DNA of 46,860 bases from Candidatus Kuenenia stuttgartensis (GCA_945904015.1 CAMDPK010000042.1:1-46860); one strand, 5' to 3'; counted from the stretch's first letter, positions 24,267 through 33,790 are shown. Made by a program: numbers and translations. The notes: a model not told the origin generated them from the letters alone.

Positions 24267-24350
24267 TCGAAACTCGAAATCCGAAACTCGAAATCCGAAC
24301 AGACCTCCTGACCGCTTCGGGTTTCGGATTTCAAGTTTCGGATTTCTGAG
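24267..24350. repeat. Inverted repeat upstream of purC
   Basis: Left arm: two direct copies of AACTCGAAATCCGA (24267-24300). Right arm: GGTTTCGGATTTCAAGTTTC and GGATTTC (24325-24350). The arms are reverse complements with small changes. It lies in the divergent purC / GH10-like region, so here it is not a terminator between convergent genes. Confidence 0.7.
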
Positions 24351-24534
24351 AAAGCGGCCGAGTCTAGCCGTGCGCGAACTGCTTGAACAACCACTTCGGC
24401 ACCAATAGACTCCGACCCCTTCGCCGGCTCGAAAGCCGGGAAAAAGGCTCGCGCCGCGTCCTCCTGTTCAGACGATTGCGTGGGCTAGGTTTCTTGTGGA
24501 CGCCGTTCTTGGTGCGAGGACTCGCGTGGGTGTC

Positions 24535-26019
24535 ATGAAGTTCCAGGTCTATCCCGAAAGCCTGATGGCGGATTGGCCCGAAGCCCAGAACGCGTACATC
24601 ACCGGCTTCGACGGCCGCGTGTTTCCTTCGCGTGTTGAGATCGAAGGCAACACGATCTCTTGCCGCCGTTCCGCGTCCGACAGCGGGAAGTTCAACGTCG
24701 CTTGGCCCGTACCTGGGTTTGGCCGCCCGGTCATCACCACCTCGAGCCTCCGAGAACAAGAGACCGCCTACGTGTTGGCCATCGAGTTGGCTCGTGGAAA
24801 GATTTGTCAGGTCCGCAATCAGGCCGCGACGTGGGATCAGTTGGGGATGCAGATTCCCGAAACATTCCATCCCGCCCACAAGGCAGCGCACCTGTTGTTC
24901 GCGAAATCGGTCGCATTGAAAAATGATCTCGTCGCTGCCAGTGCTCTCGCGACGCAAGCGATCGCGAAGTCTTGCGAGGCGGCCGAGCTGCTGACCAAGT
25001 CGTACACCGATCAGCGGCTGGCGATTCGCGTGCGGCGATCATCGCAGTTGCCGATTTCGTTGGGCTGCAACTTGGCCCACGCTCAGCCCGATCCGAGTTG
25101 GGAGGCGTTGATCCCCGGCACGTTCAACGCCGCTGCCATCCCGATTGAGTGGCGGTTCATCGAACGAGAAGAGGGCAACTACGACTGGAGTTGGCTCGAC
25201 GCCCAGGTGGAATGGTGCCAGCAGCACAAGCTGGTGATGCGCGGCGGACCTTTGCTCGACCTTTCACCGCACGGTCTGCCCAAATGGTTGGAGCAGTGGG
25301 GCCACGACTTTTTCAACCTGCAGAGCTTTCTGTGCGACTTCGTCGAGACCGCTGTCTCGCGATATCACGGAAAGATTCGAATGTGGGAAGTCTCTTCGCG
25401 AGTCAACACCGGCGGCGCTCTGAATCTGACGGAAGAAAACTGCTTGACGCTGGTCGCTCGCACGCTGGAGGTCGCTCGCCGTGTGGACGCAGAATCCCAG
25501 TTCCTGATCCGCATCGAGCAGCCGTGGGGGACGTATCAGACTCGCGGCCAACATCGACTCGCCCCCGTGCAATTCGTCGACGCACTGCTCCGTTGCGGAG
25601 TCGGCTTGGCGGGAGTGAACTTGGAAATCGCCGTCGGCTACACCGATCGTGGTTCCGCCTCGCGCGATTCGCTCGACGTTAGCCGGATGCTGGATGTTTG
25701 GAGCAGCCTAGAAATTCCGTTGCACATCACGCTGGCGTTTCCCTCATCAAGCAATCCAGACCCGCAAGCCAACAGCGACATCGGCATCGAGGCCACCGGC
25801 TGGAAGTGCCCTTGGAGCGAAGAGGCACAAGCCGAGTGGATCGACATGTACCTCCCCCTGCTGATCGCCAAACAGTCCGTGAATGGGATTTATTGGACTC
25901 ACCTGACCGACGCCGCACCGCATGATTTTCCCAACGCCGGACTGATCGACGCCGCAGGTCGCCCCAAGAAGGCTCTGCAAACGCTGGCCGAGCACAGCAA
26001 AAGCCACTGGCAGGCGTGA
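24535..26019 (+). CDS. GH10-like TIM-barrel protein lacking catalytic glutamates
   Basis: The 494-residue protein has an N-terminal beta region (to ~150) and a barrel resembling family-10 glycoside hydrolases (endo-xylanases): GTFNAAAIPIEWRFIEREEGNYDW (around residue 195-218, the barrel entry) and WLDAQVEWCQQHKLVMRGGPL. In GH10 enzymes the acid/base sits in W-D-V-V-N-E; here W284-E-V-S-S-R puts Arg at the Glu position. The nucleophile strand I-T-E-L-D reads I398-T-L-A-F. Both catalytic Glu are absent, so hydrolysis by the normal mechanism is unlikely; a sugar-binding or scaffold role is more plausible. No signal peptide is seen. A GTG at 24496 could extend the start. Confidence 0.75.
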   Translation: MKFQVYPESLMADWPEAQNAYITGFDGRVFPSRVEIEGNTISCRRSASDSGKFNVAWPVPGFGRPVITTSSLREQETAYVLAIELARGKICQVRNQAATWDQLGMQIPETFHPAHKAAHLLFAKSVALKNDLVAASALATQAIAKSCEAAELLTKSYTDQRLAIRVRRSSQLPISLGCNLAHAQPDPSWEALIPGTFNAAAIPIEWRFIEREEGNYDWSWLDAQVEWCQQHKLVMRGGPLLDLSPHGLPKWLEQWGHDFFNLQSFLCDFVETAVSRYHGKIRMWEVSSRVNTGGALNLTEENCLTLVARTLEVARRVDAESQFLIRIEQPWGTYQTRGQHRLAPVQFVDALLRCGVGLAGVNLEIAVGYTDRGSASRDSLDVSRMLDVWSSLEIPLHITLAFPSSSNPDPQANSDIGIEATGWKCPWSEEAQAEWIDMYLPLLIAKQSVNGIYWTHLTDAAPHDFPNAGLIDAAGRPKKALQTLAEHSKSHWQA

Positions 26020-26104
26020 GCCACCTGCACTTGCGCGGTCGCCTTGCGGTGGCTGGGCGAGCCGATCAAGATCCCGCGCGATTCACTCACGCGGAGATTC
26101 GCAC

Positions 26105-27733
26105 ATGGCCACGGATGACGCTTCCACGCTGCCGACGGAAAATGCTCCCTCACGCCGTATTCGCTGGTGGCCAACCATCGCCGCGCTCGGAGTTGGAATT
26201 GCTTTGCAAACGGCAGCCACGATCTTCTTCGGAGAAAACCAGCCCTACCTGGATTGGGCCTGCGTGTTTGTGATCTGGCCGCTCACCGTGTTTCTGTTGC
26301 TGCTCTGGTGGACGTTTTGGTCGCGGCTTTCCTGGCGGACTCGCGGACTGGGCTTGCTGGTGTTCGCCGTCATCGGCGGGTCGAGTCTCGCGGCGTTTCG
26401 CTTCGACGAATTTGACGGTGCGATGATCCCACGTTTCTCGCCGCGCTGGTTGCCGTCTAAGAAAGATCGCGCCGCCGAGTTTTTCAAAAACACTTCTGCT
26501 ACCAACGTTGCTGTGCGGAAGAATGACCTCACCAACGAGAGCTTGGTGCCGGCCGACGGCGACTGGCCGGCGTTTCGTGGCCCGAATCGCGACGACATTG
26601 TCGTTGGCGAATCACTGCGAAACGATTGGAGCGAGAGACCTCCGAAGCAACTCTGGAAGCACCCGATCGGTTCCGGCTGGGGCGCGTTCGCTGTGATTGG
26701 TCGGCGAGCTTGGACGTTGGAGCAACGCGGCGAGAACGAGTTGTGCGTCTGCTACGACCTGGAGACCGGCCGCGAATTGTGGACGCACGCCGATGCCGTG
26801 CGATTCAGCAGCCCGCAAGGCGGCGTCGGTCCGTGTTCGACACCGACGGTCCATGACGGCAAAGTCTTCACGCAGGGAGCGACCGGAATCCTGAATTGCC
26901 TTGACGCAACGACCGGCAAGCGCGCGTGGACTCGTAACACGCTCGAAGACGCCGGCTCGCCGAACTTATCCTGGGGGCAATGCGGATCACCACTGATTGT
27001 GGATGATCTGATCATCGTCAGTCCCGGTAGTAATGACCTGGCAAGCCAAGCCAACAGGTCCGCAGTCATCGCCTACCACCGAGGCGGCGGCGAAAAGGTC
27101 TGGGCCACGGAAAGCCGAGTCGGAAGTTATGCGTCTCCGCATTTCGCGACGCTGAACGGCGTGCGACAAGTGCTGATCTACGATGGCCTGGGATTGATGG
27201 CTCTGTCGCCCGAAAATGGACATGAGCTTTGGAAGTTTGACTGGATGAACAACCCCCAGGTCAACGCGGCTCAACCCATCTTGGTGGATGAACAGCGAGT
27301 GCTGATTGGCTCAGGTTACGGACAAGGCAGCGTTCTGATCGGCTTCCATCGGAATGACAAGACCGGATTGGACGAAGCCAGCGCACGCTGGCAGTCCAAG
27401 CAACTCAAACTGAAATTCAACAGCGGAATGCGTCGCGGCGATTACCTCTACGGACTGGATGAAGGCATGTTGAGCTGCCTGAGCCTGCTCGACGGGAAGC
27501 GGCGTTGGAAGCAGGGCCGATATGGCTACGGCCAGATGCTGCTGGTCGAGGACAAACTCTTGATCCTGACCGAAGAAGGAGACGTCGTGCTCGTCACTGC
27601 AACGCCGGAGCCGCTGCGCGAGCTGGCTCGCTTTCATGCGATCGACGGCAAGACTTGGAATCATCCCGTGCTCTCGCGCGGCCGGTTGCTCGTCCGCAAC
27701 AGTGAAGAGGCGGCGTGCTTCGATCTGCGATGA
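26105..27733 (+). CDS. PQQ-type beta-propeller membrane protein
   Basis: The 542-residue protein has three N-terminal membrane segments (about residues 22-98) followed, from WPAFRGPNRDD near residue 157, by an eight-bladed quinoprotein-type propeller with repeated blade motifs: CYDLETGRELWTH, CLDATTGKRAWTR, SPENGHELWKFD and SLLDGKRRWKQG. There are no clear PQQ or calcium ligands, so it is probably an uncatalytic propeller like many planctomycete outer-membrane or inner-membrane proteins. It lies 85 bp after the GH10-like gene on the same strand and could be co-transcribed. The 15-bp gap to the convergent regulator gene has no palindrome. Confidence 0.88.
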   Translation: MATDDASTLPTENAPSRRIRWWPTIAALGVGIALQTAATIFFGENQPYLDWACVFVIWPLTVFLLLLWWTFWSRLSWRTRGLGLLVFAVIGGSSLAAFRFDEFDGAMIPRFSPRWLPSKKDRAAEFFKNTSATNVAVRKNDLTNESLVPADGDWPAFRGPNRDDIVVGESLRNDWSERPPKQLWKHPIGSGWGAFAVIGRRAWTLEQRGENELCVCYDLETGRELWTHADAVRFSSPQGGVGPCSTPTVHDGKVFTQGATGILNCLDATTGKRAWTRNTLEDAGSPNLSWGQCGSPLIVDDLIIVSPGSNDLASQANRSAVIAYHRGGGEKVWATESRVGSYASPHFATLNGVRQVLIYDGLGLMALSPENGHELWKFDWMNNPQVNAAQPILVDEQRVLIGSGYGQGSVLIGFHRNDKTGLDEASARWQSKQLKLKFNSGMRRGDYLYGLDEGMLSCLSLLDGKRRWKQGRYGYGQMLLVEDKLLILTEEGDVVLVTATPEPLRELARFHAIDGKTWNHPVLSRGRLLVRNSEEAACFDLR

Positions 27734-27748
27734 CAACCCGGGGCGAGA

Positions 27749-28423
27749 CTATTGCGCCAGGAGTTGATCCGGGCCGACCATGCCGACTTCGAAGGCGTAG
27801 CGGAATAACTCGGCTCGGCTTTTGACGCCTAGCTTGCGAGTCAGTCGCACGCGGTAGGTTTCGGCCGTCTTGACACTCAGAGTCAGCGCGTCGGCAACCT
27901 GTTGGTTGGTGAATCCCTGAGCCAGCATCCGCAACACCTCCGTCTCACGCTTGCTGAGGAACGCGGAAGGTTTTTGACGACCCTCCAGGCTCTTCATCTT
28001 GCCAAGCGTTGTCGGGTCGACACGATCGGAAATCGACGAGTCGATAAATGTGTGGCCATTAGCGACCTCGCGCAGGGCGTTCCGCAACTCCGCCGCCGGA
28101 GAGCGTTCGCAGACATATCCCGCCGCTCCCGCCGCCATCAGCAGACGAGCGAACGACACCTCGTCATGCGGCGAGATGGCGATGATTTTCGTCTGGGGAT
28201 TCTGCCGTTGCAGTGATTCGATCAACGAACTTCCGAAACCCGCACGCTGTGACAGCGTCATCAGGATCAGATCGGGGCGATGAGCACGCAGTTGCTCGTG
28301 AAGGCGATCCGCCGTGTCCGCCTCAGCAACCACCGTGACCCCGACTTCGCTCTCCAGCAACAAACGGAGCGCGGCTCGTGACAGAGTCAGCTCATGGGCC
28401 AGCAGCAAACGAAGGGAGTTCAT
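27749..28423 (-). CDS. LuxR/NarL-type regulator with degenerate receiver domain
   Basis: The 224-residue protein has a receiver-like N-terminal domain (1-125) and a complete LuxR helix-turn-helix (about 155-215: LSKRETEVLRMLAQGFTNQQ, VKTAETYRVRLTRKLGV). In the receiver the phosphoacceptor Asp is replaced by Thr56 (LILMTLS), the acidic pair is His10-Glu11, and the usual Lys in GYVxKD is Glu (GYVCERS). It should therefore not be phosphorylated; it may respond by ligand or partner, or bind DNA constitutively. No histidine kinase gene is nearby. Target genes are unknown. Confidence 0.88.
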   Translation of the reverse strand: MNSLRLLLAHELTLSRAALRLLLESEVGVTVVAEADTADRLHEQLRAHRPDLILMTLSQRAGFGSSLIESLQRQNPQTKIIAISPHDEVSFARLLMAAGAAGYVCERSPAAELRNALREVANGHTFIDSSISDRVDPTTLGKMKSLEGRQKPSAFLSKRETEVLRMLAQGFTNQQVADALTLSVKTAETYRVRLTRKLGVKSRAELFRYAFEVGMVGPDQLLAQ

Positions 28424-28794
28424 GTGGCGATCACTCGAACAAACAGAATCAAATCCAACTCTTCGCAGAGAGACGAGAGCGACAATGTAATGTCTCTGCT
28501 GCGCAAAGCGTCAAGAAAAATCTGACACCAGTGCGGGGGGACCAGTACAAGAATCTCCGGAAAGTTCGCTGGAGATCCTCGGCAAGTCGGTGAAATCCTG
28601 CAATTGTCCGACTGATGAGCAACCGACGCCAATTACGCATCTGTAGGTAATCGCACTACAGTGAACAGGATACGAGACTGACCCGAAATCCGCTTCTCAC
28701 GTATCCTGCCTCTCGGAGATTTTTCAGAAATCCAAGCCGAGAATGTGGCGTAAATCCAAGGAACCCCGGCAAGCGTACTCCTTGAACACGCTGG
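28424..28794. other. Gene-free 371-bp region
   Basis: Lies upstream of the regulator gene and downstream of the WD40/cytochrome gene, both on the minus strand. It must contain the regulator's promoter. I see no repeat, hairpin with T-tract, or small gene in it; its AT content is slightly higher than its neighbours. Confidence 0.5.
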
Positions 28795-30738
28795 CTACTT
28801 TGCGGCCGCTGCTGCTGGCGGTGCATATCCGGGAGCGGCAACGATCAACTTCACTTCCTTGCCGTCGTCGGTATTCCAGAGTCGGACTTCGCCGGTGTAG
28901 CTGCCGGCGGCGACTCGCTTGCTCGCGGCATTGAACGCGACGGAATAGACCCAATCGGTGTGGCCGCCCAACGAGAAAACTTGTCCGCCATCCGCGAACT
29001 TGTGGATGCGAGCCGTCTTGTCCGCACTGCTCGAGTAGATCATGCCTTCCTTCGTCGTCGCAATGCGGAAGACATCGCCACCGAAGCCGCCAATCGCACG
29101 TACGGCAGCCGCGTCGCTGACGTTCCAAATGCGAATCTGTTTGTCCGCTCCGCTGCTGATGACTTGAGCTCCGTCCGGTGAGAAGCCGACGCCAAACACC
29201 GGCTGAGCATGCGCGTTGAACGTGACCAGCGAATCTCCCGTCTTCAGATCGAAGACCTTCGCCGTTTTGTCGCGACTGGCCGAAGCGAGCTTCGTCCCAT
29301 CCGGGGACCACGCGATGTCCATGACCCAGTCGGCGTGATCTTCGATCGCCAGCAACTCCTTGCCCGACGGAACCTCGAACACACGAATCGCACGATCTGC
29401 ACCGGCACTGGCCAGTTTTGTGCCATCGGGGCTGAGCGCGATGGCGAACACCGCGTCATCAGTGCTCACCCAATCGCCGAGCAACTGACCGTTCTCGACG
29501 TTGAAGACTTTCACTTCACCGAGCTGAGCCGGAGTGCCCGCCGCGACGAACAGAGTCTTGCCGTCGGCACTGAATTCGAGGTCATAAACTCGTTCGGAAA
29601 CGTTTCCGATGCGGCGCACGACAGCACCATCGGCCGGATTCCACAGCACGACTTCGTGATAGCCCGATGTCGCCAACAGCGATCCATCCGTGTTGAACGC
29701 GACCGCCGTGACCGGCACCGGCACAGGATATTTCTCCGGAGCGGGCGGCTGCACTTCTTTCGGAATGATGCGAATCAGCGGCGAGTTCGGTTCAAAGCCA
29801 GCGTTCAAGTTCGCCCCGGTCGCGATCCACTTCTCGATGAGTGCGATCTGCTCCGGCTTGAGCGGATCGGCGTCCTTGGGCATCGAACCATCTTTGAGCA
29901 GCGCGAGCAGATTCGATTTTGCATCCCCCGCCTTGACCGCTTCGCCGCTCTCGCCCCCTTTAAGGACAGCGGCGAAAGTTTCCATGTTGTACCGCCCCTT
30001 CGCCGTGCGAGCGTTGTGACACGCGAGACATCGCTTCGCGAAGATCGGCGCAACTGAGTGCGAGAACGACACCATCCGATTCAGCGAAATCAGACCGCCC
30101 TCGACCGCACGTTGCTTCGTCACCCATTCGGTGTTGACCATCGCGAGCGCGTCTGTGGTCTTCTGAACTTCCGGCTGAAACGCTTTCACGTCGGCGTCGA
30201 GCTTCGTCAGCCCCGCCGTCGCATCGGTAATCGTTTTCTTGGAGACTTCGATGGTCTGAGTCGTCGTCGTGACCAGCGCAACCGCATCCGCCGCCGCCTT
30301 CAGAGCCACCGCGGCTTTCGCCTCTTCGTCCTTTGACTTCTTGAGAGCCTCCTCCGCCGCTTTGGCCGCCACGTCGGACGCCGTCTTCGCGGCTGCGAAG
30401 ACTTTCGCGGCTTCGACCTTGGCCACTTCCGCCTTGGTCGCCGCTTCCTGAGCTGGCTTCAGTTTCTCTTCGCTGGACTTCAGCGCCGTCATAGCCATCG
30501 TCAGCGAGGTCTTTAGCTTGGCGACCTCGTCGGACAGCGACTTGGCTTTGTCCTGCACTCCCTTGAGCTGCGTCGCCGCCGCGTCCTTGCGTCCCTTAGC
30601 CTCGTCCGCCTGCGCCTTGAGCTGATTGAGTTGCTCCTCGGTCGGCGGATCAAACGCCGACGCTCGCAACGCCACCAGATTCGCTAACGACACGGCCACG
30701 AGACAGGCCAACAACGAACGCACAGCAAAGCGAGTCAT
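28795..30738 (-). CDS. Exported coiled-coil / cytochrome c / WD40 fusion protein
   Basis: The start at 30738 (RBS AAGGA) gives a signal peptide (LLACLVAVSLANLVALRASA). The 647-residue protein is a three-part fusion: a long Lys/Ala/Glu-rich coiled coil (about residues 30-205); a planctomycete-type cytochrome c motif CLACH at Cys237, with following MPKDADPLKPEQIALIEKWI; and seven WD40 repeats (about 305-630), enough for a complete propeller. The preceding gene on the same strand is a DUF1549/DUF1553 protein, a common partner. Probably a periplasmic scaffold carrying one c-type heme; the electron partner is unknown. A longer upstream frame to 30876 is not needed. Confidence 0.9.
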   Translation of the reverse strand: MTRFAVRSLLACLVAVSLANLVALRASAFDPPTEEQLNQLKAQADEAKGRKDAAATQLKGVQDKAKSLSDEVAKLKTSLTMAMTALKSSEEKLKPAQEAATKAEVAKVEAAKVFAAAKTASDVAAKAAEEALKKSKDEEAKAAVALKAAADAVALVTTTTQTIEVSKKTITDATAGLTKLDADVKAFQPEVQKTTDALAMVNTEWVTKQRAVEGGLISLNRMVSFSHSVAPIFAKRCLACHNARTAKGRYNMETFAAVLKGGESGEAVKAGDAKSNLLALLKDGSMPKDADPLKPEQIALIEKWIATGANLNAGFEPNSPLIRIIPKEVQPPAPEKYPVPVPVTAVAFNTDGSLLATSGYHEVVLWNPADGAVVRRIGNVSERVYDLEFSADGKTLFVAAGTPAQLGEVKVFNVENGQLLGDWVSTDDAVFAIALSPDGTKLASAGADRAIRVFEVPSGKELLAIEDHADWVMDIAWSPDGTKLASASRDKTAKVFDLKTGDSLVTFNAHAQPVFGVGFSPDGAQVISSGADKQIRIWNVSDAAAVRAIGGFGGDVFRIATTKEGMIYSSSADKTARIHKFADGGQVFSLGGHTDWVYSVAFNAASKRVAAGSYTGEVRLWNTDDGKEVKLIVAAPGYAPPAAAAAK

Positions 30739-30949
30739 GAGCATTCCTTTCCGGGAAAGTGTCCGCCGCACAAAGCGGCTGAAACCGGAGGTTCTCCAGG
30801 CGGGATAGTTTTCAGGCGGGAAATTTTCGTTCTGGCAGGATCGGAACAGCATCCTCGGATGCGTATGGGGTGTCAAGCAGCCGCTCGATCAAGGACATCT
30901 TGAAGGTGGAACTTTTCCCGAACAATCGGAACGACCGGGATCGTGAAAC

Positions 30950-33790
30950 TTAATCCACAAACAAGAACTCGTTGCTGTTGAGCAGCACTCGGCAAGCGTT
31001 CGGCAAGCCGTATTTGCGAGCGTAGTCGCTCAGTGCAGCTCGCTCGCGGTCGGTGCAATCGCGTTGCCAGACGAGACGGACGGCGGCGGCGACTTGGCGT
31101 TCCAGATCGCCGCTGGTCGGAGCGGCTCGCGCGGCGAGGTGTTCGCTCTGGCGGACCACGAACGGGTTGTTGAGCATCGACAGCGCCTGCAATGCCGTGA
31201 CCGACGAATTCCGCACCGCCGTGAGCTGCGACGAATCGGCGAAGTCGAGCGTCTCCATCAACGGATCGGGGAGCGTACGGAAGATGAAGCGATACACGCT
31301 GCGCCGTCCGTTCTCCAGACTGTCGGGATCGAAGTTGGCGTAATCGACGTTCGGAGTCACATGGATGCCGGGCGTCTGAATGAACTGCTTGACCGATTCG
31401 CCCCCCATGCGCCGATCCAGCTTGCCCGTCGTCGCGATCAACGCATCGCGCACCGATTCGGCATCTAACCGCGTGCGATTCATCCGCCACAAGAACCGAT
31501 TGTCCCCGTCGATCGCCGCGTTGCGTTCGTTCGCCTGCGATGACTGCCGGTACGTCGCGCTGGTGACGATCAGACGGTGCAGGTGTTTCAAGGTTGAGAG
31601 TTGAGGGTTGAGGGTTGAGGGCCGGACAGAATGCGGTTGACCCTCAACCCTCAACCCTGAACCTTCGACCAATTCCGCCGCCAGCCAATCGAGCAACTCT
31701 GGATGCGTCGGCTTCGAGCCCATTTGACCGAGATCGTTGGGCGTGTCGCACAGGCCGCGGCCGAAGTGGTGGTGCCAGATTCGATTGGCGATGCTGCGCC
31801 ACGTCAGGACGTTCCGGCGGTCAGTCAGCCAGTCCGCGAGCGCCGCTCGACGAGTGGCTTCATCCGCAGCGTTCGCCAATTCAAACCGCGCGGTGAGTCC
31901 CTCGACACAAGCGAGCGATCCGGCTTGAGCGACCTCTTTCGCCTGTTTGATGTCACCGCGAGTCAGCAGATGCACCATCCGCACCGGCCGCTTGCCCGGC
32001 GAAGTGAGTGCGTCCGATTTTATTTCGCCCGACGCCGCGAAGATCATCTGCGGAGCGGGCATCGCGACCAAGTCTCGCTCGACTTGCGACTGCCGAACGT
32101 ACCGAGCCAGTTCCGCTCGTTCGAGGTCACTCCGCTCCGCCGCCGGCTTTTTCAGAATCGCATTGATCTCCGCCGGCACCAAATCGCCGTCGAGCGCCAA
32201 CGATTCGGTCGCGGTCGTCACGGAGATTCTCGGCCGTCCGACCAAGTGCCCGCCGCCGTGAAGTTGTTCCAACACGACCGTCAGCACGGTCCCGCCGTCA
32301 AAGGCCACCGGCTGAGCGAATTCAAAGACCGCTCGATGATCCTCGCCGACGCGCGGATGGATACCCCACGCCGTCCCCGGATTGCCGTCAATCGTGTGCG
32401 CGATCGTCCAACCGTCCTGATTGAAATCCGCTCGCGGATTCTTCAGCGCGAGCGGCTTGGCATCGACTGCGAGTGTTTGCCCGTCGGACGTGGCGAACAC
32501 TTTGAGCTCGCTAAGGTGCAAGTTGCCGTTGTCCTGCCGGCCGGGGCCGCGTTTCGACAGCGAGTCATCCGCCAGCACTTCGAGCCGCAGCGCGGTGATG
32601 CCGCGCAGCGGCGTGTGATAGGTCAACGTGTAGGTGTCTTTCTCCGGCCGCTTCTCACTGGCGAGGACTGAGCCGTCCGGCTGTTTTGTGAGCGTCGAAC
32701 CTTCCGCCGATTTGAATTCAACCGGTTCGAGCGTTTGCCCCACCGACGGTGCCGCGACTTGTTTCGCTTCCCAAACGGCGGCGAGTTCCTGCGCGGCGGA
32801 CGACAGCAACGACGGATCGGCCTGCCCTTTGAATCCGCGAAGACGCACCAACTCTTCTCGCAACGAATGCCGGTGGCGACCGACTTCCGGATCGACGTCG
32901 TACGTTCGCTCGCCCTTGTCAACGCCGGCAAAGACCGCTTGCAGAGCGTAGTAGTCCGACTGTTTGATCGGGTCGAAAAAGTGATCGTGACAGCGAGCAC
33001 AATGCACGGTCGTGCTGACGAAGGTGCTCATCACGGTCGTGACCATGTCGTCGCGGTCGAGGTACTGCGCGATGCGGCGGTCATCGGTGTCGTCTTGAAT
33101 GCTTTGCAGGGAACTTTCGTCGAACGGCCCGGTCGCAAGGAATCCGGTCGCAACCACCGCTTGCAGGTCATCCGGGAAGAGAGCATCTCCCGCGACTTGC
33201 TCCGCGACGAATTGCGAGTACGGCTTGTCGTCGTTGAACGAGCGGATCAAATAATCGCGATACGGCCACGCGGTCGGCCGCGGGCGGTCTTGATCGTGCC
33301 CGTGAGACTCGGCGTAGTGGACCACGTCCATCCAATGCCGCGCCCAACGCTCACCGAAATGAGGACTCGCCAGTAACCGATCCACCAGCCGCTCGTAGGC
33401 GTCCTCACGCGGATCGGCAACGAACTCGTCCACCTCCTCCGGCGAAGGTGGCAGGCCGAGCAGATCGAAGGAGACTCGCCGAATCAGCGTCCGACGATCC
33501 GCCAAAGGCATGGGATTGAGCTGCTGTTCGGCGAGCTTCTGGCCAACGAAGTCATCAATCGGATTGAGAGCACGCGAAGGAGAACTTCCCGGAGAGCGGC
33601 TCTGCACGCGCGGTTGTCGCAACGGGCGCAAGGACCACCAACGCCCTTCGCCGGACGGCTCGGCGGTATCGTTCCGATCCGAATCCGCCGCCACAAGCGC
33701 CATCTTCGTTGGTTCGGTGCCTGTCCACAGGTCGAAGAAGAGAACCAGTCCGATCAAGACCATCCACGGCCAATGTCGCAGAAGTGACAT
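30950..33790 (-). CDS. DUF1549/DUF1553 exported protein with a palindrome-derived insert
   Basis: The start at 33790 has an AGGA ribosome binding site; the ORF to 33814 uses GTG. The 946-residue protein has an N-terminal membrane segment (WPWMVLIGLVLFFDLW), then DUF1549 (IDDFVGQKLAEQQLNP, RRVSFDLLGLPPSPEEVDEF, RHWMDVVHYAES), a c-type heme motif CARCHDHFFDP around residue 263, a discoidin/CBM-like middle, and DUF1553 from ~650 (WRSIANRIWHHHFGRGL) to NSNEFLFVD. Between VE and KHLHRLI, about 24 residues (GSGLRVEGQPHSV...LST) replace the 4 found in the related gene at 3-1013; these are encoded by a palindrome. The frame is kept. It is followed by the WD40/cytochrome gene. Confidence 0.93.
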   Translation of the reverse strand: MSLLRHWPWMVLIGLVLFFDLWTGTEPTKMALVAADSDRNDTAEPSGEGRWWSLRPLRQPRVQSRSPGSSPSRALNPIDDFVGQKLAEQQLNPMPLADRRTLIRRVSFDLLGLPPSPEEVDEFVADPREDAYERLVDRLLASPHFGERWARHWMDVVHYAESHGHDQDRPRPTAWPYRDYLIRSFNDDKPYSQFVAEQVAGDALFPDDLQAVVATGFLATGPFDESSLQSIQDDTDDRRIAQYLDRDDMVTTVMSTFVSTTVHCARCHDHFFDPIKQSDYYALQAVFAGVDKGERTYDVDPEVGRHRHSLREELVRLRGFKGQADPSLLSSAAQELAAVWEAKQVAAPSVGQTLEPVEFKSAEGSTLTKQPDGSVLASEKRPEKDTYTLTYHTPLRGITALRLEVLADDSLSKRGPGRQDNGNLHLSELKVFATSDGQTLAVDAKPLALKNPRADFNQDGWTIAHTIDGNPGTAWGIHPRVGEDHRAVFEFAQPVAFDGGTVLTVVLEQLHGGGHLVGRPRISVTTATESLALDGDLVPAEINAILKKPAAERSDLERAELARYVRQSQVERDLVAMPAPQMIFAASGEIKSDALTSPGKRPVRMVHLLTRGDIKQAKEVAQAGSLACVEGLTARFELANAADEATRRAALADWLTDRRNVLTWRSIANRIWHHHFGRGLCDTPNDLGQMGSKPTHPELLDWLAAELVEGSGLRVEGQPHSVRPSTLNPQLSTLKHLHRLIVTSATYRQSSQANERNAAIDGDNRFLWRMNRTRLDAESVRDALIATTGKLDRRMGGESVKQFIQTPGIHVTPNVDYANFDPDSLENGRRSVYRFIFRTLPDPLMETLDFADSSQLTAVRNSSVTALQALSMLNNPFVVRQSEHLAARAAPTSGDLERQVAAAVRLVWQRDCTDRERAALSDYARKYGLPNACRVLLNSNEFLFVD
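31590..31666. repeat. Palindromic element inserted in frame in a DUF1553 gene
   Basis: Left arm AAGGTTGAGAGTTGAGGG-TTGAGGG (31590-31620), right arm complement (31636-31665), around a ~15-bp centre. It adds about 20 net residues between conserved DUF1553 motifs without breaking the frame. The GAGGGTT tandem word distinguishes it from the other palindromes in the window. Confidence 0.85.
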
